From: Flavobacteriaceae bacterium
GTDB taxonomy: Bacteria > Bacteroidota > Bacteroidia > Flavobacteriales > Flavobacteriaceae
DNA: 16,361 nucleotides
Direction: 5' to 3'
Assembly (NCBI GenBank): GCA_030633225.1
Contig: DAOVTF010000005.1
Coordinates: 1 to 16,361, forward strand
Shown: positions 8,700 to 15,882 of the stretch, in pieces
Numbering within the stretch: position 1 is the stretch's first letter
How the letters are laid out: every line of letters begins with the position of its first letter
Notes under the pieces: model-generated
Database searches by the model: none
Told to the model about the DNA's origin: nothing
Seen by the model: only the letters and a program-made list of their open reading frames with translations
Translations under genes and position numbers: made by a program

Positions 8700-9335
8700 T
8701 TAAAATGCAAACTCCACACCAAAATTGATAGAGTTAAATCCACTTACTTTTAAAGTATTTAGACCATCATAGTAGTCTACACCACCACCAATACGTTGGA
8801 AAGAACCTACTAAATTTACTTTTCCTAAGTTATAACCAAATTTTGGCCTAAAATATAATCCACCATCAGCATCACCAGATACATGAATAGCATAACCAAG
8901 ATCTAATCCTGCATACATTTTGCGTCCACTAAAATACCATCTTCCAGTAACAGCAATCGGAAGAAATGTTTCATCAGAATAATGTGCAACAAGATTACCA
9001 TCATAATCACCATCATTTTTTTTATAAGAACCATCACCAAAAATTTGGGTAATACCTGCAAGCCCCCCAACTTCAAAGTCATCAGCTACTTCCCATAACC
9101 ATGCAATGTCACCTCCGATATTCCATGAGGCAACATCTTCTGCATCCTGCATAGGAAAACCTACATTAAAACCTACTTTAAAACCACCTGTTTTGGCTTT
9201 ATTATACTGTTTTACTGCCTCGTTTTCAACGGCATCAGTTACTTTTTTTACATCACTTTTAGTTGTTTTTTCCTGAGCATTTATCGATGTCAGACTAAAG
9301 ACTGCCATAATAGCAAAAAATAATAATTTTTTCAT
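8700..9335 (-). CDS. Outer-membrane beta-barrel protein, unknown function
   Basis: A 211-residue exported protein. Residues 1-20 form a signal peptide ending INA before Gln21. A short charged helical stretch (about 22-47) follows, then a series of alternating hydrophobic strands with aromatic girdle residues (GFKVGFNVGFPM, GGDIAWLWEV, FLPIAVTGRWYF, KMYAGLDLGYAI, INFGVEFAF), ending in the terminal Phe typical of outer-membrane barrels recognised by the BAM machinery. An 8- or 10-strand barrel is likely from the length. It has its own promoter and terminator, so it seems to be a single-gene transcript between the two blocks of the pigment-like cluster. Its base composition is slightly richer in G+C than its neighbours and its frame is clean, consistent with strong expression. 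Whether it works with the neighbouring genes or is only a passenger cannot be decided from sequence. Confidence 0.8.
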   Translation of the reverse strand: MKKLLFFAIMAVFSLTSINAQEKTTKSDVKKVTDAVENEAVKQYNKAKTGGFKVGFNVGFPMQDAEDVASWNIGGDIAWLWEVADDFEVGGLAGITQIFGDGSYKKNDGDYDGNLVAHYSDETFLPIAVTGRWYFSGRKMYAGLDLGYAIHVSGDADGGLYFRPKFGYNLGKVNLVGSFQRIGGGVDYYDGLNTLKVSGFNSINFGVEFAF

Positions 9336-9360
9336 AATTGTTTTGTTTTTTATATTTCGG

Positions 9361-9368
9361 CAAATGTA
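9361..9368 (-). promoter_or_regulatory. Bacteroidota-type -7 promoter box for the beta-barrel gene
   Basis: On the minus strand this reads TACATTTG, a full match to the Bacteroidota -7 consensus TAnnTTTG. It lies 25 bases upstream of the ATG at 9335, which would give a short 5' leader. No clear TTG -33 element is seen at the expected distance; a T-run occupies that place. The rest of the 132-base gap (9336-9467) is AT-rich with no gene and no clear terminator for the exporter gene upstream. Confidence 0.6.
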
Positions 9369-9467
9369 ATAAATAATTTTTATTAATAGAAAAAAAGCAT
9401 CTACTAAAATTTATTAGCTCCGTATTAATACTCTAATTTTAAAACGATTATATTTAAAATATAACTA

Positions 9468-12400
9468 TTAACAAGAATGAAAATATTGTTTTGCAATTAG
9501 AGAATACTCATTGGGGTTGAGTGATCCTAGTTCAATTATTTCGATTTTAGAATACTCTTTTTTTACAATTACAATTTTATCAAAATTATAAAGATCCTTT
9601 TCTTTTAAATTCACATTTAAGTTTAAATCTGACAATAATAATATTTCAAATTTTTGAAAATTAATATTTTCATACTTATCTATATAGTTAACTTTTCTAA
9701 ACTTTGTTGTATAGCAGTTTTTTGCAATACTATATTTATTTTCATCTTTAATAAAAGAAGTAATTTTTCTATCTAAATACTTCGAAACCAATAAAATATC
9801 AATTTGTCCAAAATCATTTCCAATATGAAGTATTCTTGACCTCATTGGCAACTTTGTACTTAACTGATGATAAAAACTCTTATTCTTATTAAAATCTTCT
9901 TTAACTATTTTAGCTATCTTTTCATTTTTATAGATATAATTAGAGAATAAAATATCTTTAAAATAATCTTCATTTTCAATTTCATTTCGGAAGTTCAATA
10001 ATTCATTTTTATAAAATGTACTTATTTTTTTATTACTTTCTCTATATGTTAAACCATATTCTTTGTCGTCATAAGGAATTCTTTCACCTACTTTAACAGT
10101 CAAACTACCATCATGAATAATAAAATCATTTTTTGGCATAACCTCAGAGTTTCCGTGTAAATAAACAGGTAAAATATCTAGCTGTAATTGTTTTTGTAAA
10201 AAGAAGGCTCCTTTGTGAAATCGTCCTACTCTATTTGTAAAAGATCGCTTAGCTTCCGGAAAAACCATTAATGAATACCCCTGACGTGTTTTCTCTTTCA
10301 AATGATCTGTGCTATCATCAACGCCATCAGAAACAGGGTAAAAACCAGCAACTTTTGCTAATATCCCGAATATTGGTGATTTATAGACCCAATCATTAAC
10401 TAAATAAATTAGATTATGAGTTATCAAACCCATAGTTAAGGTATCTAAAGATGAAGAGTGATTTGCAATAATTATTGCTGGTTCTTTAAAATCTTCATTA
10501 TTCTCATTTATCACTCTTTTCTTAACAAATGGATTGGCATATAAAACTGCCTTAACCAATTTTGCCATTGCTTTGTGAAGCCAGTTGAATTTTAGTTTTT
10601 TAGCAATGGGTAGTAACGGTAAAATAGTTATACTAACAATTGACAATAGAATACCTCCTAAACCATAAAAAAGGAGTAAAAAGAAAGATTGGATAAAAGT
10701 TCTGATTTTTACAGGTGCTAGTCCTTTCTTTGCTCTATTTGTTACAAATATTTTGAATAATAATGGCTGAATAGTAAAGGTTACTAAAACGGTTATTAAA
10801 ATTCCTATTAATGATAGAATAGAAATAGATTTCAATGCAGGATGTTTAGCAAAAATTAATACTCCTACTCCCAAAATAGTAGTTATAACTGATAATAGAA
10901 TTGAAACTTTATAGGTTGATATTTTACTTGTACCATATGTATAATCTTTTACCAGGGCATTGGTCATAAAAATGCTATAATCAACACCTAAACCAAAAAT
11001 AAATGTTGATATTATAATATTAAATATTGTAAATTCTATTCCGAAAAAACCCATAATTCCAAGAGTCAATATCCATGTAAGCACAATAGGTATTACGGTC
11101 AATATTGTTAATTCAATATTTCTAAAAAAAAGCAAAAGTATAATTACAATTGCAATAAAAGAATAATTGATCAGAGTTGAAAAATCATCTTTTAATCCAC
11201 CTAAAAATGTTTCACTTATTTGTTTTCTGTCAATCAATAAAGCATTTGGAATCTCTTTTATCCTTTGATTCAGTTCTGCCTTTTCACCATCTTTTAATTT
11301 AACCAGAGAAACTGCAGTTTTAAAATCTTTATTATCAACAATGTACTCTTCTGTCAAGAGTGATTTTATACTTTCATACTCTTTTAAATTAATGGTATTA
11401 AAATCATGGTCGATCAAGCTATAAAATGGCATGTAAGTAGATTCTTTAAAACCAACTTTTTTACCTTTTTCTATTAAATCTATTTTTAATTGATTTTTTA
11501 AAGAATCTGACCAAAAAGAATTCCATACTTCTATCCTTTTTTGTTGCTCAATTTTAGATAATACAATGGAACCATTAGAACTGAATTGTAAAATATCATT
11601 TGATAATTCTAATTCATGTAGTTTCTTATTTATTTCATTATTAGCTTCTAGAACCATATCCATATCATCACCATAAGCAACAACATAAACTGACTTAGAT
11701 GACAGACTAAGAATTGAATCTAAATTATTCTCTGCTAAAAGTATTTCATCACTTTGATAGTTCATATTGTTCAAATCCTTGTTGAATTGAACATCTTTAA
11801 AAGTGAAAAAACTTAGACCTAAAAGAATGAAAATACCTATATAAACAAACTTATTTTTATCAAAACTATAACTAGCAATAGTTTCAATTATATTGTTTTT
11901 GAATTTTTTGTTTTGAATTTTTGGCTTATAAAACAATGGGATAATTAACAAGGCAAAAACTGAAGTACTTATAACACTTATTGCAGCAAAAATACCTAGA
12001 TCTTGCAAGGCTTGTGATTTTAAAAGCAACAAACATAAAAATGCTACAGCCGTAGTTATACTACTCATAAAAATTGGTTTTGTAACATCTTTATAAAGTT
12101 GTTTCACATTATTATTATTTCTATAATGTGTTAGAATATGTAAAGAATAGTCTAAGGTAATACCCAATAGAACAGAACCAATTCCAAGAGATATGGCCGA
12201 TATTTCATCGCGTATAATTGATAAACTTACCATGGCTGTTAAAGCACCAAAAACGGTTGGAATAAATAGAAGAATTGGAACAAATAATTTTCGATAAAAG
12301 AAAATTAGTATTAACATTAAAACAAATAAAGCAATACTTACGGTATACTTTATATCTTTTTTGATTTGGTTGGCATTTGCTACAGCTATAACAGTAGAGC

Positions 12401-13157
12401 CATAATACTCGCTACTAACAGTTTTATTATATTTCTCATTTAAATCATCAGATATTGAATACAATTTATTCACAAAAACTGTATTCGCATCTGTTTCATT
12501 AGTGGGAAGCTTTGGTTTGATAAATAATAAAAGATTTTTTTTATCTTTTGTCAATAAAAAACCATTATAAATTTCAAAATTGTCTACTAGTTTTAGATCT
12601 TCTAATTTTTTTAAAGCTCTAAAAGATAATCCAAATGGATCTTTACGTATCGATTCTTTTGCAACAAATCCTGTTGGAGAAATTAATGTTTTATAATTAT
12701 TAATTATAACATTTTCTAAGTTGTCTGCAAGAACTTTTTTACTTAAATATTGATAATCTTTTGCCTCCAAAAAAAGAGGTAAATTTTTATATACAAAATC
12801 CAAAGTATTAACCATATCATCATCTGATATTTCTCCTTGAATGTTTAAAATATAGTCATTACAATGTAAATTTAAACTATCAATTATTTCTTCAGCATAA
12901 GTAATTAAATCAGCCGGATTACCGTCTTCTTTTGTAGAAATATTAACAACAATTTTATCTGAAAAATTTGTATTATTTAAAACCTTATTTAGTGTTTTGG
13001 TTTTCTCTGATTGAGGAATTATTTTTGAAATATCTTCCTCAAAATTTAGTTTTGTAGCAAAATATAATAATATACTAAAAAGTAATAACAGAAAACCAAT
13101 AGCATATAGTTTTCTGTCTTTTAGATTGTTATATAATTTAAAAAATATATTATTCAC
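9468..13157 (-). CDS. MMPL/RND-type exporter fused to acyltransferase and degenerate methyltransferase-like domain
   Basis: A 1229-residue inner-membrane fusion. Residues 1-810 are an MMPL/RND transporter: TM1 at about 17-36, a large periplasmic loop, TM2-6 at about 270-410, then a repeat of this plan with TM7 at about 437-453 and TM8-12 at about 663-805. Each half carries the TM4-type acidic motif (Asp336 in GITLDYS, Asp726 in GLGVDYS) expected for proton coupling. A further membrane segment (about 822-850) leads into a PlsC-like acyltransferase with NHSSSLD (His900, Asp905), FPEAKRS (966-972) and DILPVYLHG (994-1002). Residues 1105-1229 resemble a class I methyltransferase fold but lack the usual SAM-binding residues. 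The start is a GTG at 13157, overlapping the glycosyltransferase gene by 8 bases; no later Met precedes TM1. This exporter/acyltransferase/methyltransferase layout is known from flavobacterial flexirubin-type clusters. It probably acylates and exports the pigment lipid. Confidence 0.88.
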   Translation of the reverse strand: MNNIFFKLYNNLKDRKLYAIGFLLLLFSILLYFATKLNFEEDISKIIPQSEKTKTLNKVLNNTNFSDKIVVNISTKEDGNPADLITYAEEIIDSLNLHCNDYILNIQGEISDDDMVNTLDFVYKNLPLFLEAKDYQYLSKKVLADNLENVIINNYKTLISPTGFVAKESIRKDPFGLSFRALKKLEDLKLVDNFEIYNGFLLTKDKKNLLLFIKPKLPTNETDANTVFVNKLYSISDDLNEKYNKTVSSEYYGSTVIAVANANQIKKDIKYTVSIALFVLMLILIFFYRKLFVPILLFIPTVFGALTAMVSLSIIRDEISAISLGIGSVLLGITLDYSLHILTHYRNNNNVKQLYKDVTKPIFMSSITTAVAFLCLLLLKSQALQDLGIFAAISVISTSVFALLIIPLFYKPKIQNKKFKNNIIETIASYSFDKNKFVYIGIFILLGLSFFTFKDVQFNKDLNNMNYQSDEILLAENNLDSILSLSSKSVYVVAYGDDMDMVLEANNEINKKLHELELSNDILQFSSNGSIVLSKIEQQKRIEVWNSFWSDSLKNQLKIDLIEKGKKVGFKESTYMPFYSLIDHDFNTINLKEYESIKSLLTEEYIVDNKDFKTAVSLVKLKDGEKAELNQRIKEIPNALLIDRKQISETFLGGLKDDFSTLINYSFIAIVIILLLFFRNIELTILTVIPIVLTWILTLGIMGFFGIEFTIFNIIISTFIFGLGVDYSIFMTNALVKDYTYGTSKISTYKVSILLSVITTILGVGVLIFAKHPALKSISILSLIGILITVLVTFTIQPLLFKIFVTNRAKKGLAPVKIRTFIQSFFLLLFYGLGGILLSIVSITILPLLPIAKKLKFNWLHKAMAKLVKAVLYANPFVKKRVINENNEDFKEPAIIIANHSSSLDTLTMGLITHNLIYLVNDWVYKSPIFGILAKVAGFYPVSDGVDDSTDHLKEKTRQGYSLMVFPEAKRSFTNRVGRFHKGAFFLQKQLQLDILPVYLHGNSEVMPKNDFIIHDGSLTVKVGERIPYDDKEYGLTYRESNKKISTFYKNELLNFRNEIENEDYFKDILFSNYIYKNEKIAKIVKEDFNKNKSFYHQLSTKLPMRSRILHIGNDFGQIDILLVSKYLDRKITSFIKDENKYSIAKNCYTTKFRKVNYIDKYENINFQKFEILLLSDLNLNVNLKEKDLYNFDKIVIVKKEYSKIEIIELGSLNPNEYSLIAKQYFHSC

Positions 13158-14298
13158 TCCTATTATCCATTAATTTAAAATAAATAAATCCTATTACACC
13201 AAACATAATTGATGAAAGAATTGCTAAAACAAAACTTCCTACAATATATTCTTTCAAACTTAATAAAATATTGAAATCTGCAGAAATATTACCATATTCA
13301 ATATTATTCTTTGAACCTAAAACCCAACTGCCCATTTTCAAACTACCATAAATAATAAATGGAATCATAGGCGGAATACTAATATTTGAAAAAGTAAAAC
13401 TAATGAGTTTATTTAATTTTAATAATGCAGCTAACGCCAAAACTATAATGGTTTGAAAACCCCATAAAGGAGAAATTCCTATAAATATTCCTAAAGAAAT
13501 CGATAAGGCTTTTTTTAAAGGTGAATCAGAATTGTGAAGAATATTTTCATTAAAAAATCGCTTAATTCCTTTTTGCTTTAATTTTAAAAAAAAATCTCTT
13601 GGTTTTATATATAAAAAAGCAACCAAAACTAGCCAAGTATTCAAAATACTAATGCGAGTAAAATCAACTATAGGCCTAAAATGAGAGACTCTTTCATCAG
13701 CATCATATAATACTTTTATTGGTATGTTTTTAACCTCAACACCTCTCCATGCAGCTTTTACAATAGATTCTATCTCAAATTCAAATTTATTCGTATAAAA
13801 ATTAATCTTTGAAAGCGTATTTAACGGATATAAACGAAATCCTGATTGTGTGTCCGTCAACTTAATTCCAGTTTCTACCCAATACCAAAAATTTGAAAAT
13901 TTGTTACCAAAACTACTATTTTTAGGAACCGACTCATGTGTCATATTCCTTGAACCAATAAGTAAAATATTTTCATTTTTCTCAAGTTCAGTAATAAAAA
14001 CAGGAATATCATCCGGGTAATGTTGACCATCAGAATCAATGGTTATAGCAAAATCAAAATTTTCTTGAATAGCTCTTTTAAACCCAGCTCTTAAGGCTGC
14101 ACCTTTACCTTTATTTTTTGGAAAGTTTATTTGAATAAGATTTGAATATCTCTTTAGAATACTTACAGTATCATCTGTGCTACCATCATTAACAACAATA
14201 ATCTGATCCGTATAATCTAAAACCCCATCAATTACTCTGCTTAAGGTTTTATCATTATTATAAGTTGGAATTATAACACAGACATTTAAATTTGCCAT
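13150..14298 (-). CDS. Family 2 glycosyltransferase fused to DUF2062 membrane domain
   Basis: Starting from the ATG at 14298 the protein has 382 residues. I prefer this to an in-frame TTG at 14328, since the Rossmann strand (VCVIIPTYNN) starts five residues after the ATG. The GT-A domain shows PTYNN (11-15), NDGSTDD (37-43), the metal-binding DSD (88-90) followed by GQH, and QSGFR (151-155), like dolichyl-phosphate-mannose-synthase-type and polyprenyl glycosyltransferases. From about 260 to 375 a DUF2062 domain follows (SLGIFIGISPLWGFQT, LLKLNKLISF, SNISIPPMIPF) with several membrane helices that should anchor the enzyme to the inner membrane. It probably transfers a sugar from an NDP-sugar to a lipid-linked acceptor on the cytoplasmic face. 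The overlap with the exporter gene suggests that glycosylation and export are coupled. The acceptor is not known. Confidence 0.86.
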   Translation of the reverse strand: MANLNVCVIIPTYNNDKTLSRVIDGVLDYTDQIIVVNDGSTDDTVSILKRYSNLIQINFPKNKGKGAALRAGFKRAIQENFDFAITIDSDGQHYPDDIPVFITELEKNENILLIGSRNMTHESVPKNSSFGNKFSNFWYWVETGIKLTDTQSGFRLYPLNTLSKINFYTNKFEFEIESIVKAAWRGVEVKNIPIKVLYDADERVSHFRPIVDFTRISILNTWLVLVAFLYIKPRDFFLKLKQKGIKRFFNENILHNSDSPLKKALSISLGIFIGISPLWGFQTIIVLALAALLKLNKLISFTFSNISIPPMIPFIIYGSLKMGSWVLGSKNNIEYGNISADFNILLSLKEYIVGSFVLAILSSIMFGVIGFIYFKLMDNRSE

Positions 14299-14343
14299 TA
14301 AAGAAGAAATATCAATACTAAGGTTCAAATTGATAGGATTAAA

Positions 14344-14838
14344 TTACGCCGACAAAATTACATTTTTTTCGTCGTCAGTAAAATTTTCTGAATCTAAAAT
14401 ATATCCTTTTAAATAGTTTTTGAACTCTAGAGATTTTATTTGATGGAAATTATTAATTATGAATTTTTTATCTGCCTCAATTTCTTTATTATACTTTAGA
14501 AATCGTGGACTATTTTGCTGAACGCTTAATCTTACAAATCTAATTTCAATATTATTTTGATCATTTTCAACGGCGTATTCAATTAAAGATATACCATTTT
14601 TAAAAGTTGTACTTTTTAATTTATTGCTGCTTTGATATTTGGCTGTAATCGAAGTAACTGCACCTTTGTAAGCAACCAATACTTTTTCATCGTTTTTAGT
14701 AATATCATCTAATTTGGAGTTTAATTCAAAAGCCTTCGTTTTTGAATTAACAGCTTTTCTATAATCATTCCTAACTTCGGTAATATCAACTTCTACAGTT
14801 AAAAAAAGAATCGAAATTAAAAGAATCGAAATTTTCAT
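14344..14838 (-). CDS. Small exported alpha-helical protein of unknown function
   Basis: A 164-residue protein with a short hydrophobic N-terminus (about residues 3-15) that looks like a signal peptide or membrane anchor, though I see no clear signal peptidase I site and no lipobox cysteine. The rest is charged and predicted helical, with a recognisable block EIRFVRLSVQQNSPRFL near 99-115 followed by NKEIEADKKFI. It resembles small unnamed proteins I recall beside flexirubin-type clusters in flavobacteria, but I cannot give a function. It sits 24 bases after the dehydratase gene and 45 bases before the glycosyltransferase ATG, in the same orientation, so it is very likely cotranscribed. The signal region contains a 15-base tandem repeat. 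A periplasmic accessory role is only a guess. Confidence 0.75.
   Translation of the reverse strand: MKISILLISILFLTVEVDITEVRNDYRKAVNSKTKAFELNSKLDDITKNDEKVLVAYKGAVTSITAKYQSSNKLKSTTFKNGISLIEYAVENDQNNIEIRFVRLSVQQNSPRFLKYNKEIEADKKFIINNFHQIKSLEFKNYLKGYILDSENFTDDEKNVILSA
14805..14833 (-). repeat. 15-base-period in-frame tandem repeat in a signal segment
   Basis: The 14-base unit aaagaatcgaaatt occurs at 14805-14818 and 14820-14833, giving a 15-base period. On the coding strand it encodes ISILL followed by ISILF within the hydrophobic N-terminus of the small exported protein. The copies are identical at the nucleotide level, which fits a recent slippage duplication that lengthened the hydrophobic core by five residues. 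Confidence 0.7.
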
Positions 14839-14862
14839 AATGCGTTTTACTTAATTTAGTTT

Positions 14863-15234
14863 TTATACTTTTCTATATTGAGCTGTCAATCTTAAAGCAA
14901 TAGTCTCTTCAAATTTAGTTGTATTTTTTACAATAACCTTACCATTTTCATCTAAAACTTTTAATTCTAAATTTAATATAGGATTAATAACAGGATTAAT
15001 AACAGCCAAAAATTTGACATTAGAGCATTTTTCCATAAACAATTTTGAACCAACTACATCTTCTGTAATGTCTTTTATAATTTGCATCATACATACTCCT
15101 GGCATTACCGGATTACCAGGAAAATGACCATCAAAAATAGGATGGTCTTTATTTATATCTATTTCAATCGAATGTATAATTGAATCATTTGTTACGTCTC
15201 TATTATTTATTTTATAAAAATTTTCTAATATCAT
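14863..15234 (-). CDS. FabZ-like hotdog-fold 3-hydroxyacyl-ACP dehydratase homologue
   Basis: A 123-residue single hotdog domain, slightly shorter than FabZ. The FabZ signature is clear: HPIFDGHFPGNPVMPGV at 31-47, with the catalytic histidine at His37. In FabZ the catalytic glutamate lies 14 residues further on (His49/Glu63 in Pseudomonas FabZ); here that place is Gln51 (GVCMMQ), so the standard acid-base pair is incomplete. In a polyene cluster such proteins dehydrate 3-hydroxyacyl-ACP to give the trans double bond of each elongation round; this one may be a weak or non-catalytic version, or may do a related job. It lies 30 bases after the lipoprotein gene and 24 before the small exported protein, in one transcription unit. 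Aryl polyene clusters usually carry two dehydratase-like proteins (ApeI and ApeP), so a second, active one could lie outside the window. Confidence 0.85.
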   Translation of the reverse strand: MILENFYKINNRDVTNDSIIHSIEIDINKDHPIFDGHFPGNPVMPGVCMMQIIKDITEDVVGSKLFMEKCSNVKFLAVINPVINPILNLELKVLDENGKVIVKNTTKFEETIALRLTAQYRKV

Positions 15235-15264
15235 ATCTCATTTAATTAAAAATCTAAAATTATA

Positions 15265-15882
15265 CTAATTACTTAAATAAGTCAAATTAATACTCATTTT
15301 AATGTTTTGATGAATCATCACAATATCTTTTGCAATTTCATTGTCTACTCCATTATAAAAAATTGTCATCTTTTCTTTCTCTTTTGAAGCCATAACAATC
15401 TTGTTTAGATTGTTTTTGGTTTTAGAAATAAAATAATAATTATCTTGATCATTTGATTTGGTTTGATAAACTAATTGATCCTCAGAATAAAATTGTTTAG
15501 TTATAATATTATTCTGATTTACAAGTAAATATAAATCTTTACTTAATGTATTAATAATGTATTTTTTATTTAATTCTTCTACAAGAAAATTTAATTTAAA
15601 CGAATTTTCAACATATTCAAAATCAAATATTTTATTTCCAAATTCAGTTGTAAAAACAATTCTATGATGATTTTGATTAATTTTTTTTATAATTAACAAT
15701 CCACTTAAATTATTCTTATAAACCTTAATCTTTGCCTTATAAACATAATCTTTATTGGTATCAGAGAAATAGTTATTTATCACCTCCTCTTTATTAGGGG
15801 TTTGTTCTAATAAACCTTTTGTAATTGAAGAGCTACAAGAAATCAATACAATAAATAAACTACTAATTAGAAAATACCTCAT
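15265..15882 (-). CDS. Small lipoprotein of aryl-polyene-type cluster, unknown function
   Basis: A 205-residue predicted lipoprotein. The N-terminus MRYFLISSLFIVLISCSSS has lipobox LISC with the lipid anchor at Cys16 and no aspartate at +2. The rest is rich in beta strands and Lys/Asn, with pairs such as YVYKAKIKVYKNNLSGLLII and a C-terminal INLTYL. I recognise no named domain. The layout (lipobox, then a beta-rich soluble domain) is like the lipoproteins that accompany LolA and MMPL exporters in aryl polyene clusters, where they may receive or hold the lipid product. Its ATG overlaps the end of the LolA-like gene by 20 bases, so the two are translationally coupled and probably act together. 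It could also be a LolB-like acceptor; that is inference from the pairing only. Confidence 0.78.
   Translation of the reverse strand: MRYFLISSLFIVLISCSSSITKGLLEQTPNKEEVINNYFSDTNKDYVYKAKIKVYKNNLSGLLIIKKINQNHHRIVFTTEFGNKIFDFEYVENSFKLNFLVEELNKKYIINTLSKDLYLLVNQNNIITKQFYSEDQLVYQTKSNDQDNYYFISKTKNNLNKIVMASKEKEKMTIFYNGVDNEIAKDIVMIHQNIKMSINLTYLSN

Noticed and set aside
9369..9430. Two copies of tattaata in the gap before the beta-barrel gene
   Set aside because: Low-complexity AT sequence; not evidence of a binding site.
14980..15003. Exact 12-base tandem repeat encoding VINP twice in the dehydratase gene
   Set aside because: By recollection, related dehydratases have about the same length in this loop, so it need not be an insertion; probably chance similarity of codons.
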